Shown: piece by piece, positions 55,239-63,716 of the stretch | Layout: each line of letters opens with the position of its first letter | How positions within the stretch are numbered: the stretch's first letter is position 1 | Assembly (NCBI RefSeq): GCF_002843385.1 | Contig: NZ_MVDE01000002.1 | Span: 225,847-289,846, forward strand | Direction: 5' to 3' | From: Labilibaculum manganireducens | GTDB taxonomy: Bacteria; Bacteroidota; Bacteroidia; Bacteroidales; Marinifilaceae | Length of the DNA stretch: 64,000 nucleotides | Made by a program: the position numbers and the translations under genes | The notes under the pieces: model-generated | Databases searched by the model: none | What the model was told of the DNA's origin: nothing | What the model saw: the letters and a program-made list of their open reading frames with translations, nothing else

Positions 55239-55946
55239 ATGAATACTCAAAGCAATACATATACATTTCTTTATGCCTCCATTATGGTGGTGTTAGTTGC
55301 GGCGGTTCTTTCTTTTGCTGCTTTGCAACTTAAGCCACGCCAAACGAGGAATATCGAAATAGAGAAAAAGCAAGACATTTTAAAAGCTGTCAATATTGCT
55401 TCCACTCCTGAAAATGCAGAAGAGTTATACAATCAATTTATTGTACAATCTTTTACTGTTAATGCGAATGGAGATATTACTTCGGAAGATAAGAACGCAA
55501 CTTTTGCTGTGGACTTGAAAATTGAGAACAAAAAGAAATTGGAAGAAAGAAAATTACCGGTTTTCATTTTTAAGAAAGAGGGAATTGGGGAGAAAATGAT
55601 TATTCCAATTAGAGGTAGAGGAATGTGGGGACCTATTTGGGGCTTTGTTTCTATGGAGCCGGATGGAAAAACCATTTATGGCGCTACATTCGGAAACAAA
55701 GGGGAAACTCCTGGTTTAGGTGCTGAAATTTCAAAACCTGAATTTCAGAAACCATTTTCCGGAAAACAAATTTTTGATGAGACAGGAAAGTTTACTTCTT
55801 TAGCTTTGGTTAAAGGTGGTGGTGCTGTTGGTCATCCTCACGAATTTGATGCAGTATCCGGTGGAACTGTTACTTCAAAAGGTTTAGAGGCAATGCTTCG
55901 CGAAAACCTAAGCAGTTATGAAATGTATTTAAAATCTTCAAAATAA
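55239..55946 (+). CDS. nqrC: Na+-NQR subunit C
   Basis: A 235-residue subunit with one N-terminal helix (residues ~9-29) and a periplasmic FMN-binding domain. The flavinylation motif reads DAVSGGTVTS, with the acceptor Thr at T210; Gly replaces the common Ala before the Thr. GRGMWGPIWGFVSMEPDGKT and GETPGLGAEI are family segments. Needs ApbE, encoded downstream, for FMN attachment. Confidence 0.95.
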   Translation: MNTQSNTYTFLYASIMVVLVAAVLSFAALQLKPRQTRNIEIEKKQDILKAVNIASTPENAEELYNQFIVQSFTVNANGDITSEDKNATFAVDLKIENKKKLEERKLPVFIFKKEGIGEKMIIPIRGRGMWGPIWGFVSMEPDGKTIYGATFGNKGETPGLGAEISKPEFQKPFSGKQIFDETGKFTSLALVKGGGAVGHPHEFDAVSGGTVTSKGLEAMLRENLSSYEMYLKSSK

Positions 55947-55953
55947 GCACGAG

Positions 55954-56598
55954 ATGAGCGATAAAGAACCATTATTCTCCGCTAAAAATCGGAAATTGCT
56001 GAAAAATCCATTGAGTAGCGACAACCCGATTACCGTACAGGTATTAGGAATTTGTTCAGCTCTGGCAGTTACAGCAAAGTTGGAGCCAGCAGTGGTGATG
56101 AGCCTGTCTGTTATGGCTGTGACTGCATTTGCTAATGTTATTATATCATTATTAAGAAATACAATTCCTTCACGTATTCGTATTATTGTTCAGCTTGTAG
56201 TTGTAGCTGCATTGGTAATCGTGGTCGATCAGGTATTGAAAGCTTTTGCCTACGAAGTTAGCAAGCAACTTTCAGTATTTGTAGGTTTGATTATTACCAA
56301 CTGTATTATTATGGGACGTTTGGAAGCTTTTGCTCTTGGTAATAAGCCATGGCCAGCCTTTCTGGATGGAATTGGTAACGGTGCCGGTTATGGTGTAATT
56401 TTAATAATTGTAGCTTTCTTCCGTGAATTGTTGGGATCAGGTGCAATTTATGGATTTCAAGTGGTACCGAAAGCCTTTTATGATATGGGATATCAAAACA
56501 ACGGTTTAATAATTCTTCCTCCAATGGCATTAATTACTGTAGGAATTATTATTTGGGTTCAAAGATCCAGAGATAAATCTTTAATTGAGTCGAACTAA
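55954..56598 (+). CDS. nqrD: Na+-NQR subunit D
   Basis: A 214-residue membrane subunit with six helices. [20 protein letters not shown] contains the first conserved half-helix, and [18 protein letters not shown] the second with its Cys. Together with NqrE these two Cys motifs hold the intramembrane iron-sulfur centre. It starts 7 bp after nqrC. Confidence 0.96.
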   Translation: MSDKEPLFSAKNRKLLKNPLSSDNPITVQVLGICSALAVTAKLEPAVVMSLSVMAVTAFANVIISLLRNTIPSRIRIIVQLVVVAALVIVVDQVLKAFAYEVSKQLSVFVGLIITNCIIMGRLEAFALGNKPWPAFLDGIGNGAGYGVILIIVAFFRELLGSGAIYGFQVVPKAFYDMGYQNNGLIILPPMALITVGIIIWVQRSRDKSLIESN

Positions 56599-56618
56599 TC
56601 GTAAAGAAAAATCGAAAC

Positions 56619-57236
56619 ATGGAAAATCTGATTAATATATTTATCAAGTCGATTTTTATCGACAACATGGTGTTCGCATTCTTCTTAGGAATGTGTTCGT
56701 ATCTGGCTGTTTCAAAAACAGTAAAAACTTCAGTGGGTCTTGGTATCGCTGTAATTTTTGTTTTGGGAATAACAGTTCCTTTAAATTACCTGCTAAACAA
56801 ATACATTCTGGTTAGCGGAGCTCTTACCTGGGTAGATCCTTCATTTAAAGATGTTGATTTAAGCTTTTTAAGTTTTATCATGTTTATAGCAGTAATTGCT
56901 TCTTTGGTGCAGTTGGTTGAAATGATTGTAGAAAAATTTGCTCCGGCTCTTTATTCTTCTTTGGGTATCTTTCTTCCCTTAATTGCGGTTAACTGTGCAA
57001 TTTTAGGAGGATCTCTTTTCATGCAGGAAAGAGACTACGGAACTTTAGCAGAAGCAACTTCATTTGGTCTTGGATCAGGTATTGGTTGGTTTCTTGCTAT
57101 TATTGGTATCGCTGCAATTCGTGAAAAAATCCGCTACTCAAATATTCCTGCTCCATTACGTGGACTTGGAATTACATTTATTGTAACAGGTTTAATGGGA
57201 ATTGCATTTATGAGCTTTATGGGGATCAAACTCTAA
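56619..57236 (+). CDS. nqrE: Na+-NQR subunit E
   Basis: A 205-residue paralogue of NqrD with inverted topology. [20 protein letters not shown] carries the first Cys; [20 protein letters not shown] the second. Six helices. A 157-bp AT-rich gap with repeated ATTATAATTTAT-like words follows before nqrF. Confidence 0.96.
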   Translation: MENLINIFIKSIFIDNMVFAFFLGMCSYLAVSKTVKTSVGLGIAVIFVLGITVPLNYLLNKYILVSGALTWVDPSFKDVDLSFLSFIMFIAVIASLVQLVEMIVEKFAPALYSSLGIFLPLIAVNCAILGGSLFMQERDYGTLAEATSFGLGSGIGWFLAIIGIAAIREKIRYSNIPAPLRGLGITFIVTGLMGIAFMSFMGIKL

Positions 57237-57393
57237 GCTTTTAACTAATTATGAATTATAATTTATGAGTTATAATTGTAAATTATAGAATACAGGTTAT
57301 TTGTTTGATTTGAAAATCAATATCATTTGTACAGATAAGCCCTAATTCTTAATTAATAATTAATCATTCATAATTTTAAAAACTGGAATAGAG

Positions 57394-58653
57394 ATGATAT
57401 TATTAACAACACAGGGAACAGTTATTGCCACAAGTATTGTGATCTTCCTACTTGTGATCCTGGTACTGGTTTCTATCCTTTTGTATGCAAAAAAGAAACT
57501 GACTCCATCGGGAGAGGTTACTATTGATATTAATGAAGGAAACCTAAAATTGGTTGTAGAGCCAGGCAATACCCTATTGGGAACTTTAGGAGCTCAAAAA
57601 ATATTCTTACCATCAGCTTGCGGTGGTGGTGGAACCTGCGCAATGTGTAAGTGTCAGGTTCATGACGGAGCAGGTAGTATATTACCAACAGAAACAGGCT
57701 ATTTTACCCGCAAAGAAGCTCAGAACGACTGGCGTTTGGCTTGTCAGGTAAAAGTAAAAGAAGACATGAGCATGTCGATTCCTCAGGAAATTATGGGAAT
57801 CAAGAAGTGGGAGTGTACTGTGGTTTCAAATGGTAACGTAGCTACTTTTATTAAAGAGTTTGTAGTTAGATTGCCGGAAGGTGAAATTCTTGATTTCAAA
57901 TCAGGAGGGTACATTCAAATTGATGTTCCTAAAATCGATGTTGACTTTAAGGATATGATTATTGAAGATAAGTATCGTGGAGAGTGGGAGCAATTTAAGA
58001 TGTTTGATCTTAAAATGAAAAACCCGGAACCTACATATCGTGCTTATTCAATGGCTAACCATCCTGCCGAAGGAAATATTGTAATGTTGAACATTCGTAT
58101 TGCAACTCCTCCGTTCGATCGTGTAAACGGTGGTTGGATGAATGTGAATCCGGGTATTTGTTCTTCTTTTATTTTCTCTCGTAAACCAGGTGATAAAGTT
58201 ACTGTTTCAGGACCTTACGGTGAGTTCTTTATCAAGGAGACTAACAACGAGATGATGTTTATTGGTGGTGGTGCTGGTATGGCTCCAATGCGTTCTCATA
58301 TCTTTCACTTGTTTCATACAGTGAAAACGGGTCGTAAGGCTACTTTCTGGTATGGTGCACGTTCATTAAAAGAAGTGTTCTACGCAGATCAGTTCGATGC
58401 TATCGCTGCTGATTTCCCTAATTTCGAGTGGCACTTAGCTCTATCTGAGCCTCAGCCGGAAGATAATTGGGAAGGACCAACTGGATTTATTCACCAGGTG
58501 ATTTACGACAACTACCTATGCAAACATGAGGAGCCGGAAGATGTTGAGTATTACCTTTGCGGACCTCCAATGATGAATTCAGCTGTTACAAACATGCTGT
58601 ATGAATTAGGAGTACCAGACGAAATGGTTGAATTTGACGATTTCGGATCGTAA
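57394..58653 (+). CDS. nqrF: Na+-NQR subunit F (NADH dehydrogenase)
   Basis: A 419-residue entry subunit: one N-terminal helix (~9-31), a plant-type 2Fe-2S domain with C76, C82, C85 and C117 (SACGGGGTCAMCKCQV, RLACQV), then a ferredoxin-reductase-type FAD domain (YRAYSMANHP) and NADH domain (MFIGGGAGMAPMRSHIF, YYLCGPPMMNSAV). It oxidises NADH and passes electrons to the other subunits. The upstream 157-bp gap may contain an extra promoter or mRNA-processing site, but none was recognised. Confidence 0.96.
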   Translation: MILLTTQGTVIATSIVIFLLVILVLVSILLYAKKKLTPSGEVTIDINEGNLKLVVEPGNTLLGTLGAQKIFLPSACGGGGTCAMCKCQVHDGAGSILPTETGYFTRKEAQNDWRLACQVKVKEDMSMSIPQEIMGIKKWECTVVSNGNVATFIKEFVVRLPEGEILDFKSGGYIQIDVPKIDVDFKDMIIEDKYRGEWEQFKMFDLKMKNPEPTYRAYSMANHPAEGNIVMLNIRIATPPFDRVNGGWMNVNPGICSSFIFSRKPGDKVTVSGPYGEFFIKETNNEMMFIGGGAGMAPMRSHIFHLFHTVKTGRKATFWYGARSLKEVFYADQFDAIAADFPNFEWHLALSEPQPEDNWEGPTGFIHQVIYDNYLCKHEEPEDVEYYLCGPPMMNSAVTNMLYELGVPDEMVEFDDFGS

Positions 58654-58663
58654 TTTATAATAT

Positions 58664-58698
58664 AACAAGCCTCGGATTCTTCGAGGCTTGTTTGTTTT
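58664..58698 (+). terminator. Rho-independent terminator after nqrF
   Basis: AACAAGCCTCG (58664-58674) pairs with CGAGGCTTGTT (58682-58692), then a T-rich run. It separates apbE from the main nqr transcript. Confidence 0.85.
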
Positions 58699-58758
58699 TA
58701 TAAGCTTGATTACTTTTGTTTCACTAATATCCTTTAAAATACGAACTATTCTTCAGTC

Positions 58759-59766
58759 ATGAGAAATTTATTTAATTCATTCGTTCTTGTCGGTATCCTG
58801 ATCTTATCATCTTGCCAAAACAATAGTAAAAATTACTATTTCGATGAAGGGCAGATATTTGGCACTTTTTATCACATCACTTACGAGTACACAGGCGACG
58901 AGAGTCTTCATGATAACATAATGGCTAAGTTAGAAGAATTCGACCTGTCTCTGTCCACTTATAAGCCTCAGTCGGTCATTTCGAGGGTAAACACTAACGA
59001 TACAAGTGTAGTGCTGGATCACTATTTTCTAACAACCTTTAAAAGAGGAGAAGAAATTTCGGGGATTACGAATGGTGCATTTGATATGACTGTTGCACCT
59101 TTGGTTAATGCCTGGGGTTTTGGATTTAAGAATAAGCTCGATCCTGATATGATTCCTGTTGATAGTTTGCTGGAAATTGTTGGCTATGAAAAAGTACGTT
59201 TGATAAATGGGAAAGTTGTAAAGGACGATCCCAGAATAATGTTCGATGCTAGTGCTATTGCAAAAGGATATGGTGTTGATGTTGTTGCCGATCTTTTGGA
59301 ATTAAATGGTGTTAGTAATTATATGGTTGAAATCGGAGGTGAAATTCGCGCTAAAGGTAAAAATGATAAAGGCAGAATCTGGCGTGTGGGTATTGATAAG
59401 CCAATTGATGATCCATCTACTATGTCAAGAGAAATACAAGAAGTAGTTCAAATGGAAAACGGAGCTTTGGCAACCTCAGGAAACTACCGCCAATTTTACA
59501 TTAAGGATGGGAAAAAATACGCTCATACAATTGATCCCCGCATAGGATATCCGGTTCAGCACAGTCTTCTTTCGGCCTCAGTATTTGCACCGGATTGTAT
59601 GTCAGCCGATGCATATGCAACCAGTTTTATGGTATTGGGATTGGAAAAAAGCATTGAAATTGTTGAAAAAGATTCACTATTGGAAGCTTATTTTATTTAT
59701 GCGGATTCTTTGGGCAATTATAAAACCTATGTAAGCGAAAAGTTAAAGGATTCACTCATAAAGTAA
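58759..59766 (+). CDS. apbE: FAD:protein FMN transferase (lipoprotein)
   Basis: ApbE transfers FMN from FAD to Thr residues of target proteins such as NqrB and NqrC. The 335-residue protein has a lipoprotein signal (lipobox LSSC, C19). Domain signatures are GTFYHITYEY, LSTYKPQSVISRVN, DMTVAPLVNAWGFG, ASAIAKGYGVDVVADLL, GGEIRAKG, HTIDPRIGYPV and the metal-binding DCMSADAYATSFMVLG. Its position right after nqrF supports the role in NQR maturation. Confidence 0.95.
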   Translation: MRNLFNSFVLVGILILSSCQNNSKNYYFDEGQIFGTFYHITYEYTGDESLHDNIMAKLEEFDLSLSTYKPQSVISRVNTNDTSVVLDHYFLTTFKRGEEISGITNGAFDMTVAPLVNAWGFGFKNKLDPDMIPVDSLLEIVGYEKVRLINGKVVKDDPRIMFDASAIAKGYGVDVVADLLELNGVSNYMVEIGGEIRAKGKNDKGRIWRVGIDKPIDDPSTMSREIQEVVQMENGALATSGNYRQFYIKDGKKYAHTIDPRIGYPVQHSLLSASVFAPDCMSADAYATSFMVLGLEKSIEIVEKDSLLEAYFIYADSLGNYKTYVSEKLKDSLIK

Positions 59767-59889
59767 ATTGAATTGATGATAAGGAGGGGGCAAAAAATTA
59801 TCGGTTTTCGATTTCCGCAGCTTGGAAAATAAGTAGTTGTTATGAAATAATACAAACAACGGGAAATAAAAAACCGATAACTCAATTCC

Positions 59890-60057
59890 TTATTGTGTAT
59901 CACAATTTTCCTTGTCCGGATCGGTGCAGTTACAAGAACCACAGCTACCACCGGTAAACTTTGCATTTTTATCGAATAACAACTTAATGCCAATTCCGAT
60001 AAAAGCAAGCAGCAATAGAAATAGTGATAGTAGTAATATCTTAAAAAACACTGCCAT
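59890..60057 (-). CDS. Small membrane protein with four cysteines (NqrM-like candidate)
   Basis: A 55-residue protein: one N-terminal helix (residues ~5-27, KILLLSLFLLLLAFIGIGIK) and a short tail with C39, C42, C44 and C52 in GGSCGSCNCTDPDKENC. NqrM (DUF539), needed for iron insertion into Na+-NQR in Vibrio, is a similarly small single-helix protein with four Cys at its C-terminus. The resemblance and the position beside nqr-apbE suggest the same role. The strand is opposite to the nqr genes. Confidence 0.6.
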   Translation of the reverse strand: MAVFFKILLLSLFLLLLAFIGIGIKLLFDKNAKFTGGSCGSCNCTDPDKENCDTQ

Positions 60058-60150
60058 TTTAAATTAGATTTAAGGATACTCCGGTTAAGGATACGATTGT
60101 AAGATTAGATGGTTCTATATCTAATGTTAAAAATTAAATTTATTTTCGGC

Positions 60151-60393
60151 TTATAGAGATTTTAATTCTTTCTCTAAAAGTGTTAATTGTTTGAATTGAA
60201 GCGATTTTTTGGCTTTAGCTTGCTCCATTTTATCTTGTGAAGTGGCACATCCAATTCCTCTTTTCTTCAAATCTTTATTATTTCCAATATGGAGTTCTGG
60301 AAATTTACCATTCTTTTTAACCAATATAGTAATAGCAAAACCTGCAAAGCCAATTGCCAGAAGAAAGCTTGTTATAAGTACGACTGTAATCAT
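60151..60393 (-). CDS. Small single-helix membrane protein, paralogue-like partner of the preceding gene
   Basis: An 80-residue protein: one helix (residues ~3-25), then KKNGKFPELHIGNNKDLKKR and a single Cys (C49 in RGIGCATSQDK), ending in a charged, probably coiled segment. The stretch around the membrane exit resembles the 55-residue protein downstream (FAGFAITILVKKNGKF against FIGIGIKLLFDKNAKF). I start at the ATG at 60393; the frame stays open to 60486 without conserved sequence. Function unknown; likely co-transcribed with the NqrM-like gene 93 bp away. Confidence 0.62.
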   Translation of the reverse strand: MITVVLITSFLLAIGFAGFAITILVKKNGKFPELHIGNNKDLKKRGIGCATSQDKMEQAKAKKSLQFKQLTLLEKELKSL

Positions 60394-60637
60394 TTGAATA
60401 GTTCTTAATTTTTTATAAAAAAGAGCTGTAAAAGCCTTTAAATTATTTTCGTATAATACCAATTTATTATTTGTTGACAACAACAAGAGTATTACATTAG
60501 TAATACAAATAAATTAATAATAAGTAGTTATTATTCACTAACAAAGATATCATTTCGGTATTGTTCTTCCAAACAAAAACAGATTTAAAGGTCTGTAAAT
60601 ACTTGGATGAAATCTTCTTATTTAGAATAATTCTTGC

Positions 60638-60645
60638 TAAATTTG
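60638..60645 (+). promoter_or_regulatory. Possible -7 box of the fused E1 gene
   Basis: TAAATTTG matches TAnnTTTG, 105 bp before the ATG; no TTG at the right distance was found. Confidence 0.3.
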
Positions 60646-60749
60646 ATCTAAATTTAACTGATGGATATTCTGTTAAATAAACACACTAACACATCTTTGT
60701 TTGCAATTGCAAGGGGGAAAAGCTTTGCAGACTAATAACGCAAAATTAT

Positions 60750-63194
60750 ATGTCGGAAATGGTAAAAGAAGACAAGGAGACAAAAAAAGAAAATTTGTCA
60801 TTCAACGATTTTACAACTGAGGTACTGGAAGATTATCGAATTGCCAATGTTAGCCGCCAGTTAAGTATATGGGGGCGTAAGGAAGTATTAACAGGTAAGG
60901 CGAAATTTGGAATATTTGGGGATGGAAAAGAAGTTGCTCAGATAGCTATGGCCAAGGCCTATAATAATGGCGATTGGCGCTCTGGATATTATCGCGATCA
61001 AACTTTTATGCTTGCCTCCGGTATGTTATCAAGTGAGGAATTTTTTGCTCAATTATTTGGTGAGACCAGACTGGATAAAAATCCGGCTAATGGTGGGCGT
61101 TTAATGAATAATCATTATGCATCCCGAAGTTTAAATGAGGATGGAAGCTGGAAAAATTTAACAAATCAGAAAAATTCATCCGCTGATATTTCACCAACAG
61201 CGGGTCAAATGCCAAGATTACTTGGCTTGGCTTACGCATCAAAAATGTTTCGGCAGAACAAAGAATTACACAATTTTCCTGAGTTTTCAGATAAAGGAAA
61301 TGAAGTGGCTTTCGGTACAATAGGAGATTCAAGTACTTCCGAAGGTCATTTTTGGGAAACCATTAATGCTGCCGGTGTTCTGCAAGTGCCTATGGCTATG
61401 AGTGTCTGGGATGATGGCTGGGGGATTTCAGTTCCGAATAAATATCAAACAACAAAATCGAATATATCAGAAGTTCTTAAGGGGTTTGAAAAGGATGAAA
61501 ATGGAGATGGTTATTTAATTTATAAGGCGAAGGGATGGGATTATGCTTCGCTTTGTAAAATGTATATGGAAGGTGTTGAACTTTGCAGGAAAAACCATGT
61601 TCCGGTATTATTTCATGTGACAGAAATGACTCAACCCTTAGGGCATTCAACCTCGGGTTCGCACGAGCGTTACAAAACTAAGGAACGTCTTGATTGGGAA
61701 AATGAATACGATCCAATTAAAAAAATGAGAGAGTGGATTCTTTCCCTTGAATTAGCGACAGAGGAAAGCTTAGACGAAATTGAAAATGCAGCTCTGGAAG
61801 AAGTAAAAATGGCAAGAAAAGCTGCTTGGAAGTCTTTTTCTGATCCAATATTAGAAGAAAGAGATGCATTGATTGAATTGGTTAAGAATGCCGGTTGCGA
61901 TTGTAAAAAAACGGAGCGAATTGATAAAATTGTAAATGATCTCAAAAAGCTTATTCATCCGGTTCGAAAGGATAATTTTACGGCAGCAAAGAAAATACTG
62001 CGTTTTATTTGTAGTTCATGCGAAAGCTTCAAACCTTTAAAATCGCAGTTGCAGTTGTGGCTTAAAAATTCTCTTGAGGAAAATCATGAACGATACAGCA
62101 GTCATTTATACAGCGAGACTGATTTAAGAGTGCAAAATATCAAAACTTGTGCTCCTGTTTACTCCGAAGAATCAAAAATGGCAAACGGACGTGAAGTGCT
62201 TCGCGATAATTTCGATAAACTTTTTAGTAAATATCCTTTACTGTTGACTTTTGGAGAAGATACCGGCTTTATTGGCGGCGTAAATCAGAGTTTAGAAGGA
62301 ATGCAGAAAAAATACGGCGATCTTAGGGTTACAGATACAGGAATTAGAGAGTCTACAATTTTAGGTCAGGGAATTGGTTTGGCACTAAGAGGCCTGCGTC
62401 CAATTGCAGAGATACAGTATTTCGACTATCTGCTATATGCCCTGCAAACCATGAGTGATGATTTGGCTACATTGCAATACAGAACCAAAGGAGGTCAAAA
62501 AGCTCCGGTAATTATTCGTACCCGCGGTCATCGTTTGGAAGGAATTTGGCATTCGGGTTCACCTCTAAGTATGGTGATTAACTCAATCAGAGGAATTCAT
62601 GTGTGTGTGCCAAGAGATATGACTAAGGCGGCAGGCTTTTACAATACGCTTTTGGAATCGGATGAGCCGGCGTTAGTAATTGAGCCACTAAACGGCTACA
62701 GATTAAAGGAAAAAATGCCTGATAATTTAGGCGAGTTTAATACTCCATTAGGGATACCTGAAGTTTTAGAAGAAGGAACTGATATCACATTGGTTACTTA
62801 TGGATCATGCGTGCGAATTGCAGAAGATGCAGTTAAGCAATTGAAAGATTTTAATATTTCAGTTGAACTGATTGATGTTCAGACTTTATTACCATTTGAC
62901 ATTAATAGTCGAATTCTTGAATCGGTAAAGAAAACCAACCGGATTGTATTTTTCGATGAGGATGTACCTGGAGGTGCTACTGCCTTTATGATGCAGAAGG
63001 TGTTGGAGGATCAGAATGCTTATTATTATTTGGATTCAGAACCGAGAACTATTACTGCTAAGGATCACCGGCCAGCATATGGTACCGATGGAGATTATTT
63101 CTCAAATCCTAATGCCGAGGATGTATTTGAGATAATTTATGACATCATGAGAGAATCAAATCCTCAGAAGTTTCCACCTATTTATACGAATTAA
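60750..63194 (+). CDS. Fused alpha-beta E1 component of a 2-oxoacid dehydrogenase
   Basis: An 814-residue thiamine-diphosphate enzyme joining both E1 subunits in one chain. The alpha part (~1-440) includes YYRDQTFMLASG and the TPP motif GDSSTSEGHFWETINAAGV with DDGWGISVPN. The beta part (~475-800) includes LLTFGEDTGFIGGVNQSLEG, DTGIRESTILGQGIGLALRG, RTRGHRLEGIWHSGSPL and DVQTLLPFD. This fused form is found in Bacteroidota and is usually annotated as a branched-chain or pyruvate-type E1. No E2 or E3 gene is adjacent, so the substrate remains open. Confidence 0.9.
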   Translation: MSEMVKEDKETKKENLSFNDFTTEVLEDYRIANVSRQLSIWGRKEVLTGKAKFGIFGDGKEVAQIAMAKAYNNGDWRSGYYRDQTFMLASGMLSSEEFFAQLFGETRLDKNPANGGRLMNNHYASRSLNEDGSWKNLTNQKNSSADISPTAGQMPRLLGLAYASKMFRQNKELHNFPEFSDKGNEVAFGTIGDSSTSEGHFWETINAAGVLQVPMAMSVWDDGWGISVPNKYQTTKSNISEVLKGFEKDENGDGYLIYKAKGWDYASLCKMYMEGVELCRKNHVPVLFHVTEMTQPLGHSTSGSHERYKTKERLDWENEYDPIKKMREWILSLELATEESLDEIENAALEEVKMARKAAWKSFSDPILEERDALIELVKNAGCDCKKTERIDKIVNDLKKLIHPVRKDNFTAAKKILRFICSSCESFKPLKSQLQLWLKNSLEENHERYSSHLYSETDLRVQNIKTCAPVYSEESKMANGREVLRDNFDKLFSKYPLLLTFGEDTGFIGGVNQSLEGMQKKYGDLRVTDTGIRESTILGQGIGLALRGLRPIAEIQYFDYLLYALQTMSDDLATLQYRTKGGQKAPVIIRTRGHRLEGIWHSGSPLSMVINSIRGIHVCVPRDMTKAAGFYNTLLESDEPALVIEPLNGYRLKEKMPDNLGEFNTPLGIPEVLEEGTDITLVTYGSCVRIAEDAVKQLKDFNISVELIDVQTLLPFDINSRILESVKKTNRIVFFDEDVPGGATAFMMQKVLEDQNAYYYLDSEPRTITAKDHRPAYGTDGDYFSNPNAEDVFEIIYDIMRESNPQKFPPIYTN

Positions 63195-63214
63195 GAAATT
63201 ATTTTTTTAATTGA

Positions 63215-63252
63215 AGAGACTGGATTATTAACCGATTCAGTCTCTTTTTTTG
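63215..63252 (+). terminator. Rho-independent terminator after the fused E1 gene
   Basis: AGAGACTG (63215-63222) pairs with CAGTCTCT (63238-63245), then seven T. Confidence 0.8.
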
Positions 63253-63323
63253 TTAAAAATTGTTAATTATGAGATTATTCTCATAATGATGTCACCCTTT
63301 TTTTTGATCAACCTGTTATAGTA

Positions 63324-63475
63324 TTGTTCGAGAGGATCTATAGGGGAGATTCTCGAATATTTTAGTTAGTGATTGTTGGATACAATGTGGTAATTCTAGA
63401 CAACAAACCAATTCTAAAAGGGCTCCAAAATATATGGGGTAACAGCTATCCCGAAAGGGATAGCTTCTCTTTTTC
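63324..63475 (+). ncRNA. Candidate structured RNA element, copy 1
   Basis: Three hairpins in order. A: TTCGAGA (63327-63333) with TCTCGAA (63351-63357), inner ATCT/AGAT, apical loop with AGGGG. B: CTCCA (63423-63427) with TGGGG (63435-63439). C: AGCTATCCC (63444-63452), GAAA loop, GGGATAGCT (63457-63465), followed by TCTCTTTTT. A second copy lies 225-236 bp downstream with compensating base changes in the stems. The strand is chosen from the T-tract. No known riboswitch or RNA family was recognised. Confidence 0.6.
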
Positions 63476-63559
63476 GAAATAACTATAGATTTTCACGCAA
63501 CCTTTTTTATTATTTTGATCATTATATTATTTGGGTGTTTTTATCATTCGCTCAAGAAC

Positions 63560-63697
63560 CTTTCTTGGTTATTTTAGGGGTATTCCAAGATTTCTGGAAA
63601 TAATTGATTGTATGTGGTAGTTCAATTAATTATTAATTCTAAAGGGCTCCAAAATATATTGGAGTTGCAGCCATCCCGAAAGGGATGGCTGTTTTTA
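63560..63697 (+). ncRNA. Candidate structured RNA element, copy 2
   Basis: Same order as copy 1. A: TCTTGG (63563-63568) with CCAAGA (63585-63590), loop containing TTTTAGGGG. B: CTCCA (63647-63651) with TGGAG (63660-63664). C: AGCCATCCC (63669-63677), GAAA loop, GGGATGGCT (63682-63690), then GTTTTTA. The shared unpaired words between A and C include ATGTGGTA and AATTCTAAA followed by GGGCTCCAAAATATAT. Ends 20 bp before the putative intron. Confidence 0.6.
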
Positions 63698-63716
63698 GTA
63701 TGTCGGGCATGGTAAC

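Noticed and set aside
57237..57393. A small gene or promoter in the nqrE-nqrF gap
   Set aside because: Only AT-rich repeated words such as TTATAATT were seen; no open frame and no full promoter match.
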